Shown here: positions 49,430 to 57,856 of the stretch, piece after piece
How the letters are laid out: the number at the start of each line of letters is the position of its first letter
Numbering within the stretch: position 1 is the first letter of the stretch
Source: Candidatus Iainarchaeum sp.
GTDB lineage: Archaea > Micrarchaeota > Micrarchaeia > Anstonellales > Bilamarchaeaceae
NCBI GenBank assembly: GCA_028714535.1
Contig: JAQTME010000006.1
Coordinates: 1-64,000 of the forward strand
Direction: 5' to 3'
Length of the DNA stretch: 64,000 bases
Notes under the pieces: generated by a model
Seen by the model: only the letters and a program-made list of their open reading frames with translations
What the model was told of the DNA's origin: nothing
The model's database searches: none
Translations under genes and position numbers: made by a program

Positions 49430-50412
49430 ACACGATAATAGTCGGCGGGCAGTATGGGGACGAGGGCAAGGGCAAGATAATATCCCACCTGGCGCTCACT
49501 GACGACCCCGACGTGATAGCGCGCGGGGGCGTCGGCCCCAACGCAGGCCACGAGGTCAATTACAAGGGAAAGCGCTATCCTTTGCGGCTCGTGCCGTGCG
49601 GCTTTGTCAATGAACGGTCCCGCCTGCTCATCGGCGCAGGGGTTTTCGTCAATCCTGAGGTGTTCCTGAAGGAGCTAGACCTGATAAACGGCCACAAGAG
49701 GTGCTTCATAGACTTCAGGGCAGGCCTGATAACCAAGGAGAACATAGAAAGAGACGGCGCTTCTGAGAACTCCAAGAAGATAGGGACGACAAAGACAGGG
49801 TGCGGCCCTGCAGTCTCTGACAGGGTGAACAGGATAGGGAAGATGGTGGCCGACGCGCCCGAGCTGAAGCCGTATCTCACGGACGTGGTGAAAGAGGTCA
49901 ACCAGGCGAAGAATGTCATGGTTGAAGGGACCCAGGGGTTCATGCTATCGGTGCTATACGGGACTTATCCGTTCGTCACCTCCAAGGACACGTCGGCATC
50001 GACCATAGCGGCTGACGTCGGGCTGGGCCCGACGAAGATAGACGAGGTCATAATGGTAATAAAGTCGTATACGACGCGCGTTGGCAGCGGGCCGCTCAAG
50101 GACGAGCTGGGGGTGGAGGCGGCCAAGGCGAAGAACATGCAGGAATACGGCACTGTGACTGGCAGGCCGAGGCGGTCTTCGCCCAACCTGCATTTCGACG
50201 ACCTGCGGCTGGCCGCGACCGTGAACGGCGCGACCCAGATAGCCATGACCAAGGTGGACATCCGCTTCCCTGGCAACGACCGCGTGCGCGAATACGCGGA
50301 ACTGACCAAAGAGGCCAGGGCGTTCATAGAGGATGCCGAGAGGAAGATGGGCGTGCCGATAACGCTGATAGGCACGGGCCCTGACGCCCTCGACATAATA
50401 GACAGGAGATAA
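49426..50412 (+). CDS. purA: Adenylosuccinate synthetase, short archaeal form
   Basis: IVGGQYGDEGKGKIISHL; GGVGPNAGHEV; MVEGTQGFMLSVLYGTYPFVTSKDTSAS. Confidence 0.94.
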   Translation: MNTIIVGGQYGDEGKGKIISHLALTDDPDVIARGGVGPNAGHEVNYKGKRYPLRLVPCGFVNERSRLLIGAGVFVNPEVFLKELDLINGHKRCFIDFRAGLITKENIERDGASENSKKIGTTKTGCGPAVSDRVNRIGKMVADAPELKPYLTDVVKEVNQAKNVMVEGTQGFMLSVLYGTYPFVTSKDTSASTIAADVGLGPTKIDEVIMVIKSYTTRVGSGPLKDELGVEAAKAKNMQEYGTVTGRPRRSSPNLHFDDLRLAATVNGATQIAMTKVDIRFPGNDRVREYAELTKEARAFIEDAERKMGVPITLIGTGPDALDIIDRR

Positions 50413-50802
50413 TCACTGCAGGGCTGCGAGCGCCTTTTGGTTGTCGGATGAGCCGAACAGCACGTAGGACTTCTCGTACATGGTAAGCGAGAATGCGTAG
50501 AACAGGTTTATGCCAGCGGCTGCCAGCTTTCCAGTCGCCTCGGCCATGGTGCCGGGCCTGTTCTCGAGCTTGGCGAGCACGACCTCCTTCTCATTCACCC
50601 TCAGGCCGAGCTTCCGCAGGGCTTCCCTGGCCCTGGGCACGTCTTCGTTCTCAACAACGAGATGGGCGCCTATCCCACGGTCCTCCGGGGGCATTATCAT
50701 GATCTTTATGCCTCCTTTCTCCAGAAGGCCTGCCACTTTTGACACTCCCCTAAAATCAGATTTTTCCAGGAACAATTCCGTGACTATCCGCGTGTCGTTC
50801 AT
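50413..50802 (-). CDS. ACT-domain protein
   Basis: VVLAKLENRPGTMAEATGKLAAAGINLFYAFSL. Confidence 0.85.
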   Translation of the reverse strand: MNDTRIVTELFLEKSDFRGVSKVAGLLEKGGIKIMIMPPEDRGIGAHLVVENEDVPRAREALRKLGLRVNEKEVVLAKLENRPGTMAEATGKLAAAGINLFYAFSLTMYEKSYVLFGSSDNQKALAALQ

Positions 50803-50896
50803 GGTCCCACCGTAACAATATTGCAGGGGATGGTGTATAAATCTAACGCCGCGGGCATGAACGGCGCTCCGTTCCTGACCGTCGTTTTATAGCAAT

Positions 50897-50918
50897 AAAA
50901 CGCCGAGGGCAGGATTTG
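50897..50918. repeat. attL, 22-bp direct repeat
   Basis: AAAACGCCGAGGGCAGGATTTG identical to 60877-60898. Confidence 0.9.
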
Positions 50919-51051
50919 CCGTGACGCGCGGCTCCTGGTCTGGGAGGCCCGGGCACGTGCCCCCCAGCGGCCATACACGGCCGTCCCGTCGCCTTCATAG
51001 TGTCCCTTTATGTCTTTTTCAGTGCATATACTCTTTTTGAGGTGGTGAGGG

Positions 51052-51852
51052 ATGGACCGTGAATTCAAGGAGTTCAGCCGCAGCTTCGCCCGGCGCGTGG
51101 CCCGGGCGCCGCACTGGCAGATCAAGGAGCTCAGCAAGATCTGCCGCGACGCTGCCAAGGCCCGGTTCCCCTGGCACACCAGGAAGTGCGAGCTCATAGA
51201 AAAGGCATTCACGGACCAGGAGCTCGCGCAGCTCCTGGAGGTGGTGGACGATCCGCAGGACCGGCTCTGCTACATGGCCCTGGCCCTCCTGGGCCTGCGC
51301 GTAGGCGAGCTGGCGCAGCTGCGCGGCCGTGACCTCCAGGGAGATGAGCTCCGCATCACGGCCTCCAAAGGATCCTTCAGCGGCCTCCTGCGGCTGCCTC
51401 CTGCACTCCTGGAGATGATCCCGCCCAGGAGGCCGGGCGAGCTCCTGTTCTCCAGGACGGCAAAGCAGCTCAGGGACCACTTCGGCAGGTACCGGCATGA
51501 GGCCGGCCTGGACCAGATCTACTGCTACACAGAGCCCGGAGGACGTGCCCGGCACAGGAATCCGCGTTACCGGCTGTCCCTTCATTCGCTGAGGCATTAT
51601 GCGATCCAGCGCGTGTACAACGCAACCCGGGACCCGGACCTGGCGCGGCGTTTCGCCAGGCACCGGAAGCTGCAGACCACGCTGGGATATTTCAAGAGCT
51701 CGCGCAAGGAGGACGTGGAGGACGTGCTCGCGCAACTCTCCGGCCACCTGAAAGCATGTGCCTCTCCTGGGCGGCTCCAGGGCACGCGGCAGCTTTATAT
51801 AGGGTCTGTGGTTGCAGAAAGTGGGGCGAAAACGCGGCCGCTGCCATGCTGA
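51052..51852 (+). CDS. int: Tyrosine recombinase integrase
   Basis: LLGLRVGELAQLRG (R), LSLHSLRHYAIQ (HxxR), FARHRKLQTTLGYFKSS (H...Y). Confidence 0.93.
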   Translation: MDREFKEFSRSFARRVARAPHWQIKELSKICRDAAKARFPWHTRKCELIEKAFTDQELAQLLEVVDDPQDRLCYMALALLGLRVGELAQLRGRDLQGDELRITASKGSFSGLLRLPPALLEMIPPRRPGELLFSRTAKQLRDHFGRYRHEAGLDQIYCYTEPGGRARHRNPRYRLSLHSLRHYAIQRVYNATRDPDLARRFARHRKLQTTLGYFKSSRKEDVEDVLAQLSGHLKACASPGRLQGTRQLYIGSVVAESGAKTRPLPC

Positions 51853-51865
51853 AAAAATCCTTAAT

Positions 51866-51882
51866 TAGGTTAGTTTAACCTA
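51866..51882. terminator. Palindrome in convergent intergenic region after int
   Basis: TAGGTTA-GTT-TAACCTA; between convergent int and the leftward operon end. Confidence 0.35.
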
Positions 51883-51994
51883 CTCCAGCAATCGTCCGGC
51901 GTAAAACTCAGCTGGCCGGCCACGAGCTCGAGCAGCTGACCAGGATCTCCTGGAGATCGAGCTCGAGGACCTACGCTGTGGTGGTAATGAGTGG

Positions 51995-52240
51995 TTAGGC
52001 TGTCCCAATCTTCGGGCCTGTTTGGACTGTGGAGGCCACCTTCCGGGTCCGTCCCTGCTTTGAATTCAGCACGTCCAGGTGGATGGACAAAGAACGCGTG
52101 GCGTCCGTGTTTGCAGTGGTGGAAGCGGTCAGATTGTCCAGGGCGGATGTGATTTTGGTGAGGAGCACCTGCCGGTCGTAGATCAGGTATGCCACGAACA
52201 GGCCCAGGGCCCCGTACTGCACCAGCGCGTCTTCGATCAT
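51995..52240 (-). CDS. BhlA/UviB-like small membrane protein (holin candidate)
   Basis: MIEDALVQYGALGLFVAYLIYDRQVLLTKITSALDNL: one N-terminal TM plus helical tail, as in BhlA/UviB. Confidence 0.5.
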   Translation of the reverse strand: MIEDALVQYGALGLFVAYLIYDRQVLLTKITSALDNLTASTTANTDATRSLSIHLDVLNSKQGRTRKVASTVQTGPKIGTA

Positions 52241-52399
52241 TCAGATGCGCCCCGCCACATACGCAGCCCAGAGCACGTCCAGCTTCTTCTTGTCGGTGGT
52301 GGCGTCTTGCCCGTCCTGCTTCCGCTTGGCCTTCTCGGCTATGCGGTCCTCGTTTTTGTAGGAGGGCGTCGGGTCTATAGTCTCAGCTGCTTTCGGCAT
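52241..52399 (-). CDS. Small basic hypothetical protein
   Basis: MPKAAETIDPTPSYKNEDRIAEKAKRKQDGQDATTDKKKLDVLWAAYVAGRI; tightly packed between neighbours; absent from ORF track. Confidence 0.55.
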   Translation of the reverse strand: MPKAAETIDPTPSYKNEDRIAEKAKRKQDGQDATTDKKKLDVLWAAYVAGRI

Positions 52400-52400
52400 G

Positions 52401-53384
52401 TCAATCCCCCACCAAGCCGTAGCCCTTGCAGCTCGGCGTGTCTGCGTCTGAACCTGTGCCCTGGCTCAGCGTGATCTTCATCTTGGCTCCCGTGAGCGTT
52501 TGTGCGCCGCCCAGGTCTACCCAGCTATCCACGGCCTGGCCGGTCTTCTGCCAGGTCCCATCTCCGGTGTAATCTATGGCCCAGGTGCAGGTGTTGCCAG
52601 TGGCCAGGGCGAGAAGATAGGGGTGGAGCCTGAGCCGTGAATAACTGCCGTCCATGGCCGTGAGGGCGATGGTCTGAATGTGCCGGGAGGTTGCAGCTGC
52701 CGTTGCTTCAGTCGTTACGCTCACGATGCCGTCTGCGTACCCACTGCCGGTGCTGCTATGGTCCGTGAAATTGAACACCGCGCCACCAGTTTTGGGATAG
52801 CTAACGCCGGTGTTGTAGGCGCGGCTGTAGTTGCTGCCGGAGTTGTCGAGAAGGATATAGTAAACGGTCGATGCGGCCAGGGCCACATGTGGGGAGAATG
52901 TTGCGACGTCTCCTGAAAAGGTGGCCGTCCCAAGGACCGTCGTCTTGTTGCTCGCCGTAATCCGGCACCGCGTGGCTGTGCAGGTGCTCTTTTTTGTTAC
53001 GGACACAATTGGATTGCATGCACTGGTTGTTGTTATCTGCTCACCAGCTGCTCCAGCATCCACCGTGTTTGAGCCCAGGGTTTCCCCAAGCGTTTCCGGA
53101 GCTGTAGCCGCAAAGTGCGCGGTGTGAGAAGTGCCGCTGAAAATCGTGTCTGTGTTCGCCGTGTCCACCGTATTCCTTTTGCCGTCGGCGTCTGAAAAGA
53201 ATTCTGGTTGTGCCGCACTATAATTTATGCCGGCCGTGCTTTCTACGAAGACGTTGCCGACCATGAGCTCGGCTATCTGATTGTTCAGGGATGCGTTGAG
53301 TTTCGGCGGTGTCACCGCACCAGCTGCCAGCTTGCTGGTCGTGACTGAGCCGTCAGTTACCGCGTTGCTGGAGCCAAACCCCAT
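52401..53384 (-). CDS. Spike/tail-fibre-like receptor-binding protein candidate
   Basis: N-terminal DGSVTTSKLAAGAVTPPKLNASL repeat typical of fibre N-termini; Thr/Ser-rich beta-strand remainder. Confidence 0.6.
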   Translation of the reverse strand: MGFGSSNAVTDGSVTTSKLAAGAVTPPKLNASLNNQIAELMVGNVFVESTAGINYSAAQPEFFSDADGKRNTVDTANTDTIFSGTSHTAHFAATAPETLGETLGSNTVDAGAAGEQITTTSACNPIVSVTKKSTCTATRCRITASNKTTVLGTATFSGDVATFSPHVALAASTVYYILLDNSGSNYSRAYNTGVSYPKTGGAVFNFTDHSSTGSGYADGIVSVTTEATAAATSRHIQTIALTAMDGSYSRLRLHPYLLALATGNTCTWAIDYTGDGTWQKTGQAVDSWVDLGGAQTLTGAKMKITLSQGTGSDADTPSCKGYGLVGD

Positions 53385-53729
53385 TTAATCCGCCTCGTAT
53401 GCGTTCACCATGACCTGGAAGTGCCCGGCTGTTGTGGTGTTGGCATTCTTAACCAGGAATGCGACGGTTGCGCCCTTGGGGACGGGAACGTCCAGGCGTG
53501 GGAGCTCTATGCTGTTGATCGTGGAAAGCGAGCTGATGTCATCCGCGACAACGAAGCCGTTGATGCTGATCGTGAACGTGCCGTCAGCCTGGAGCGTGCT
53601 GTCGTAGGCGATCACCACTTCCTCTAGCAGTATGTTCCCGTCCTTGTCGTTCGTCCAGGTGTACGGCGTTTCGTCTGATGCGGCCACGCTCTGCGGACCT
53701 GAGACTTTTCCAACGAAGCGGATCTTCAT
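53385..53729 (-). CDS. Small beta-rich virion protein candidate
   Basis: 114 aa, predominantly strand-like; directly upstream of the spike gene. Confidence 0.5.
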   Translation of the reverse strand: MKIRFVGKVSGPQSVAASDETPYTWTNDKDGNILLEEVVIAYDSTLQADGTFTISINGFVVADDISSLSTINSIELPRLDVPVPKGATVAFLVKNANTTTAGHFQVMVNAYEAD

Positions 53730-53924
53730 TCAGACAACCTCCTGGATTATCTTCTCGAATATGCCCTCGGCGACCTTCTGGATCTTCTTCGCCGTTTTCT
53801 GCTGCGGACCCGGAGTGCGCGCCGCGATTATCACTGGCGCCAGGACTGGGCTTGAATAGCTGATGATCTTCGCTACGGTCTTCGAATGTTTTTTCACGGC
53901 TCGGCGTGCGAGATCCCCGATCAT
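53730..53924 (-). CDS. Small hypothetical proviral protein
   Basis: MIGDLARRAVKKHSKTVAKIISYSSPVLAPVIIAARTPGPQQKTAKKIQKVAEGIFEKIIQEVV; amphipathic/membrane-like centre. Confidence 0.55.
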   Translation of the reverse strand: MIGDLARRAVKKHSKTVAKIISYSSPVLAPVIIAARTPGPQQKTAKKIQKVAEGIFEKIIQEVV

Positions 53925-54331
53925 TCTTTCCTCACCGCCACGAACAGGAGCAACAGCACTATGCCGCAGCCTATCAGCGCCATTTTCAGCATGTCGTCTT
54001 CCTGTTCCTTGATCGTACGCCCTACTCCAGCCACTGCGGTCTGGACTGCTGCACCCGCTCCGGTCACGACGCCTACAGCTGCACCCGTGACCTTGGCCTC
54101 CACGCTGTTGATGGTCTGCTGTGCACCAACCACGGCTCCGGTTACGGCACCTGTGGCTGCGGCCACGGTGCTCTGCAGGGGTTTCCAGATCAGGGCCCCC
54201 AGGTCCTGCTCAATCTTAGAGACGCCCGCCTGGATGGCGTTCATGAGTGACTGCGCAATCTGATCAAGCGACCAGAAGGGGAAGGGCCGGATTGTATAGA
54301 CATTCGGCAGCCTAATGTCCAGGGGGTTCAT
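53921..54331 (-). CDS. Membrane-anchored virion protein candidate
   Basis: Ala/Gly/Val-rich helical region and C-terminal TM MLKMALIGCGIVLLLLFVAVRKE. Confidence 0.6.
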   Translation of the reverse strand: MNPLDIRLPNVYTIRPFPFWSLDQIAQSLMNAIQAGVSKIEQDLGALIWKPLQSTVAAATGAVTGAVVGAQQTINSVEAKVTGAAVGVVTGAGAAVQTAVAGVGRTIKEQEDDMLKMALIGCGIVLLLLFVAVRKE

Positions 54332-54335
54332 GAGA

Positions 54336-54806
54336 TCACGACCCTATGAAGCCAGGGCCATACCGTGAATTGAGGTCTGCGATATTCGCCTGCCTCGCGG
54401 CTTCGCGCTCAGAGGCCGAGGCGTGAGCCCCGCCTATGTCCACCAAGTGAGAGCCACCGCCCACATCGGTTACCCGGGTAACGAGAGGATTTCCGCCGAC
54501 ATTTGACTGTATCGGCGTTCCAGGTCCCTGGGTCCTTGCAATCTGCGCGGCTGCGGTCGCTGCCGCTCCTGTCCCATGTGCGGCCACGTAGCCGGCCGTG
54601 CCGGCACCGTAGCTGTCAGGCGCAGGCGTCGGGTTGGTGAGGCCGGCGCCGGTATTCGCGTCACCCTGGGAGGCTGCACTGGCCGTGCTGCCGGTTATGC
54701 CCGAGCCAGCGGCGCTGGCGTCGCTGCCCGGCTTCTTGGAAAAGTAAATCGCGGCCAGGGCTACAACCCCGGCCACAACAACCAAAATCGCTGCCGCGCC
54801 CTTCAT
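54336..54806 (-). CDS. N-terminally membrane-anchored virion protein candidate
   Basis: MKGAAAILVVVAGVVALAAIYFSKK TM; Gly/Ala/Thr-rich; ends SASEREAARQANIADLNSRYGPGFIGS. Confidence 0.6.
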   Translation of the reverse strand: MKGAAAILVVVAGVVALAAIYFSKKPGSDASAAGSGITGSTASAASQGDANTGAGLTNPTPAPDSYGAGTAGYVAAHGTGAAATAAAQIARTQGPGTPIQSNVGGNPLVTRVTDVGGGSHLVDIGGAHASASEREAARQANIADLNSRYGPGFIGS

Positions 54807-55666
54807 GCCGGGGGCGCCTCGGTGTAGAACACGTAGAGGCTCAGGGTGTCCGCTGTACCGTTGATGAGCTTCAGCACGGTCCTGTCGCTTGCAACGAACG
54901 GAGTCACGGGCAGGAGGAGATAGCCCGAGATGTGCGCGGCGCCCCTGGCCGTGTCCAGGTATTGCTGGAGGTCGGCAGTCAGGAGGTCGTGCTCCTCACC
55001 ACCGGCCGCCGAAAAGACAGCTTCGGTCAGGTATGCCTCGGTCAGGCCCAGCGCGATCGCGGTGATCCTCTTTCCACGCGGAAGGTAGGACGCGATGCTG
55101 TTGGTGCCGATTGCAAGGGAGACGGTCGTCTTGGTGACACCTTCGGTCACATCAGTGCTACCGTCGCGGTACATGCCGGTTACTGTGAAGGTGACTGATG
55201 CCCCGGTGCATCCGGAGGTCGCCAGCACGGAGTACGGCGCATAGACCACCTGGATCTTTGCCGGGAGGTCCTTGCTGTCCACGCTCCACTGGAGCACGAA
55301 CTGGTTTGTCTCGGCGGTGTTCTGCACTGCGCTGGCCCAGCTCTCGCTCTTTCCGTACCTGGAGCTCAGGTACTGGAGCAGGTTGAGGTCCGTGCCGTTG
55401 ATGGACTGGGAAATGTTCTTCCCCGAGCGCGTGAGGATCCGGATCTCAGCTATCGCCCGGTTGATCGTCTGCGCGCTGGACAGCGTACCGGCTGCGGTCA
55501 CGCTCAGCTGCACGCTGAAGCCGACCAGGTCGCCCAGGTTTGGGATCTCTATGGCCGTGCCGTTCTGCTGAGCCGCGCTCAGCGCCTTCGTCTCAGCCAT
55601 TATTGACTTTGAGCGAAGCGTCATGTCCCCGTTCTTTGCCTTGTACTGTCCGTAAAGTCCTGGCAT
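54803..55666 (-). CDS. Putative double-jelly-roll major capsid protein (287 aa)
   Basis: Start at MPGLYGQYKAKNGDMTLRSK; two strand-rich halves with similar layout; next to membrane protein and packaging ATPase. Confidence 0.6.
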   Translation of the reverse strand: MPGLYGQYKAKNGDMTLRSKSIMAETKALSAAQQNGTAIEIPNLGDLVGFSVQLSVTAAGTLSSAQTINRAIAEIRILTRSGKNISQSINGTDLNLLQYLSSRYGKSESWASAVQNTAETNQFVLQWSVDSKDLPAKIQVVYAPYSVLATSGCTGASVTFTVTGMYRDGSTDVTEGVTKTTVSLAIGTNSIASYLPRGKRITAIALGLTEAYLTEAVFSAAGGEEHDLLTADLQQYLDTARGAAHISGYLLLPVTPFVASDRTVLKLINGTADTLSLYVFYTEAPPA

Positions 55667-55671
55667 GTTTT

Positions 55672-56034
55672 TCACCCGGCCCTCATCGAAATCCCTTTCG
55701 TCAGGTCCAGAATTATCCCCGCACTCGCGGCCCATTTTGCCGCCACCAGGATCGCAGCTGCGAATGCCGCGCCCAGGGACAGTTTGAGGCCGATGTCGTT
55801 CTTGAACACAGTCATGAACACGGCCGCGAGAGCAAGTGAAATCACCAGCTGGAGCTCCTGCGTCCAATTGGCCAGCTGCGGCACAACCTTTGTGATCATC
55901 GGCATCACGTAAACAGTCAGTACGCCGACCACGGCAGCCCCGCCGAACATCCACAAAACGTCAGCTAAAAGAGAGGTGCCCAATCCCGGGATTTTCTTGG
56001 CCGCTTCGACGGCCCCAGAAACAACATCAGTCAT
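55672..56034 (-). CDS. Multi-TM proviral membrane protein
   Basis: Several hydrophobic segments: LADVLWMFGGAAVVGVLTVYVMPMI, LQLVISLALAAVFMTVF, LSLGAAFAAAILVAA. Confidence 0.65.
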   Translation of the reverse strand: MTDVVSGAVEAAKKIPGLGTSLLADVLWMFGGAAVVGVLTVYVMPMITKVVPQLANWTQELQLVISLALAAVFMTVFKNDIGLKLSLGAAFAAAILVAAKWAASAGIILDLTKGISMRAG

Positions 56035-56057
56035 ACTGAAGGGTGCGGATTAGGATG

Positions 56058-56113
56058 GATTTATAACCCCACCAACGTCGGAGAAATCAGGAATTCTCGG
56101 GTTGTTCCGACGT
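56058..56113 (-). promoter_or_regulatory. Structural-operon promoter with flanking inverted repeat
   Basis: Minus-strand TTATAAAT at 56058-56065 about 25 nt upstream of the 56034 start; ACGTCGGA (56075-56082) and TCCGACGT (56106-56113) just upstream. Confidence 0.5.
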
Positions 56114-56130
56114 GGAAGCCGGGTTTTGCT

Positions 56131-56754
56131 TTATATACCCCTTATCGGCTCTGGACCATGTATCTGGCACCTGTTCCGACGTACGGGGTCGCTCCTGGGC
56201 CAGTACAGGTACTGGTACGGGCGCAGCCTTTGCATGAGCTCGGACGGCTTCATTCCGTCGGTGGCCGGCATGTAGGCGTCCACCTGGTCCAGGGCCGAAC
56301 CGCAGACTGAGAAGACGATCAGGTGCTGGCACTGCCGGATCAGGGGCGCCATGCCGACGAAGTCCTGCGCCAGGAGGAGGGCCCCGACGTGCCTATGCCG
56401 GCCGCGCCGTATCAGCGTGAGGAGATTGTCCGGTATGGAATTCACGCCGACGTAGTCCATGACCTCCGGGACCGTGAAAACCCTCCGGCCACGTGCAAAT
56501 ACGACGTTGCAGACGTGGGCGAATTGCGCCTCCTTGTCCGCACGGCCCTCCTGGAAGGGATCGTAGGCTATGGCTTTCTGCCTCCAGTCCACGGCCGCAA
56601 GCCGGCTGACTGCCCCGGGGAACTCGCCTTCAGTGTCATAGACGAAGTACGGGAAGCCCCAGCCCTGGAGAAGGTACTTGGCCAAGGCTGTCTTCCCGCA
56701 CTCGCTGGGGCCGATTATGAGCGTTTTATCCTGAAGGCGGAACAGGGGCAACAC
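56131..56754 (-). CDS. A32-like (FtsK/HerA superfamily) genome-packaging ATPase
   Basis: LIIGPSECGKTALAKYLL Walker A, YFVYDTEGEF, GALLLAQDFVGMAPLIRQCQHLIVF. Confidence 0.75.
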   Translation of the reverse strand: MLPLFRLQDKTLIIGPSECGKTALAKYLLQGWGFPYFVYDTEGEFPGAVSRLAAVDWRQKAIAYDPFQEGRADKEAQFAHVCNVVFARGRRVFTVPEVMDYVGVNSIPDNLLTLIRRGRHRHVGALLLAQDFVGMAPLIRQCQHLIVFSVCGSALDQVDAYMPATDGMKPSELMQRLRPYQYLYWPRSDPVRRNRCQIHGPEPIRGI

Positions 56755-57460
56755 CTATCGCAGCTGCGGCCGCCGGCGACTTCTTGCTCATGTCGGCCTG
56801 GACCTTGTCCCAGGCCTTCTTTGCAGCCGGGAACCTCGACGCTACGAACATGCCCTCGATCACCAGGATGTCGCCCCAGAAGATGAGGTCGGCGTACGTC
56901 ATGTCCTTCACGTACTTCAGCGCGATCCTCCGGCCCAGCCGCCCGAACTGCTTACGCTCAACGTCGCTCAGTGGTTTCTCCAGGGCCGTGGCCGGGAGGT
57001 CATGGAGGTACAGATAGAGCTCCGCGACCATATCCCTGAGCTCCTGGAGGTCCTGAGCAGAGATCACATCAGACGCCGCGTCCCCGATCTCTGAGATTGT
57101 TTCTGGGAATTCCTGGACTTGAGGCGGTGATGCCTGGCCCTCCTGGGCCGGCTGTGCCGCCGGTGCAGCTGGAGGCGGCGGCATCTGTTCAACCTTCAGC
57201 ATGTCATCTATTGGTACATCCTCAGGCTTCGTCGGTAGTTCTGACGTGGAAGCCGGTGCCGGGCTTTGTGCATTCCCGGGTTTTGATTTTTCCTGTGCTT
57301 TCGCTGTGCCAGCTGAGGAATTCCCGGTTTTTGCCAGGAACTCTTTATACACATTTTCCGAGTGCTTACGACCGGCATGGGCCAGTCTTGCGGCCTCCTT
57401 TGGATTTTTCCCCTGGCTGTACAGCTCAAGTAGCTGCTGTTTTTTGGTTGTCGATTCCAT
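56726..57460 (-). CDS. Hypothetical proviral protein with HTH-like N-terminus
   Basis: KKQQLLELYSQGKNPKEAARLAHAGRKHSENVYKEFLAKTG. Confidence 0.55.
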   Translation of the reverse strand: MESTTKKQQLLELYSQGKNPKEAARLAHAGRKHSENVYKEFLAKTGNSSAGTAKAQEKSKPGNAQSPAPASTSELPTKPEDVPIDDMLKVEQMPPPPAAPAAQPAQEGQASPPQVQEFPETISEIGDAASDVISAQDLQELRDMVAELYLYLHDLPATALEKPLSDVERKQFGRLGRRIALKYVKDMTYADLIFWGDILVIEGMFVASRFPAAKKAWDKVQADMSKKSPAAAAAIGVAPVPPSG

Positions 57461-57710
57461 CAGTCTTCACCTTCACAAATTCCTTCACCAGATCGCCCAG
57501 CTTCCCGCCCACGTACACTCTGCCGAGAGCCGTGCCGTCCGCGTCTGCTACGTTGATCATGAGCTCATACTTCCCGGCGCCGGTGTCCAGGACCTTCACG
57601 CCGCCGCTGTCCACGTGCTTTTGCAGCAGCTTCCGGATCTCCCCCTTCATGATCGCCTCGATGTCGATACCGAAACGCCTGGCGACCTTCACTGCCTTGT
57701 CAGTATCCAT
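57426..57710 (-). CDS. Hypothetical proviral protein
   Basis: Overlapping, compact operon ORF. Confidence 0.5.
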   Translation of the reverse strand: MDTDKAVKVARRFGIDIEAIMKGEIRKLLQKHVDSGGVKVLDTGAGKYELMINVADADGTALGRVYVGGKLGDLVKEFVKVKTDGIDNQKTAAT

Positions 57711-57856
57711 CGTTCTTCCTCCATGTGCTTTTTCAGCGATGATCTCCAGTGCTGCACTGTGGCCAGGGTCTTCTTTGTCTGGAGCTCCGGGTGCCGATGG
57801 AGCTCGGCCAACTGGCCCATCGCACCCAGGATGATCGCGTTGTTGCGATCACTCAT
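57689..57856 (-). CDS. Small hypothetical proviral protein (55 aa)
   Basis: MSDRNNAIILGAMGQLAELHRHPELQTKKTLATVQHWRSSLKKHMEEERWILTRQ; ATGA-type overlap with neighbours; absent from ORF track. Confidence 0.45.
   Translation of the reverse strand: MSDRNNAIILGAMGQLAELHRHPELQTKKTLATVQHWRSSLKKHMEEERWILTRQ

Noticed and set aside
51900-51975. GAGCTCGAG...CGAGCTCGAG repeats as possible attachment or tRNA remnant
   Set aside because: Short palindromic restriction-like sequence, no tRNA structure and no partner copy at the other end
55672-55954. N-terminal extension of ORF 54803-55954 (MDVRRGCRGRRTDC..)
   Set aside because: Overlaps the membrane-protein gene in another frame; true start is MPGLYGQ at 55666
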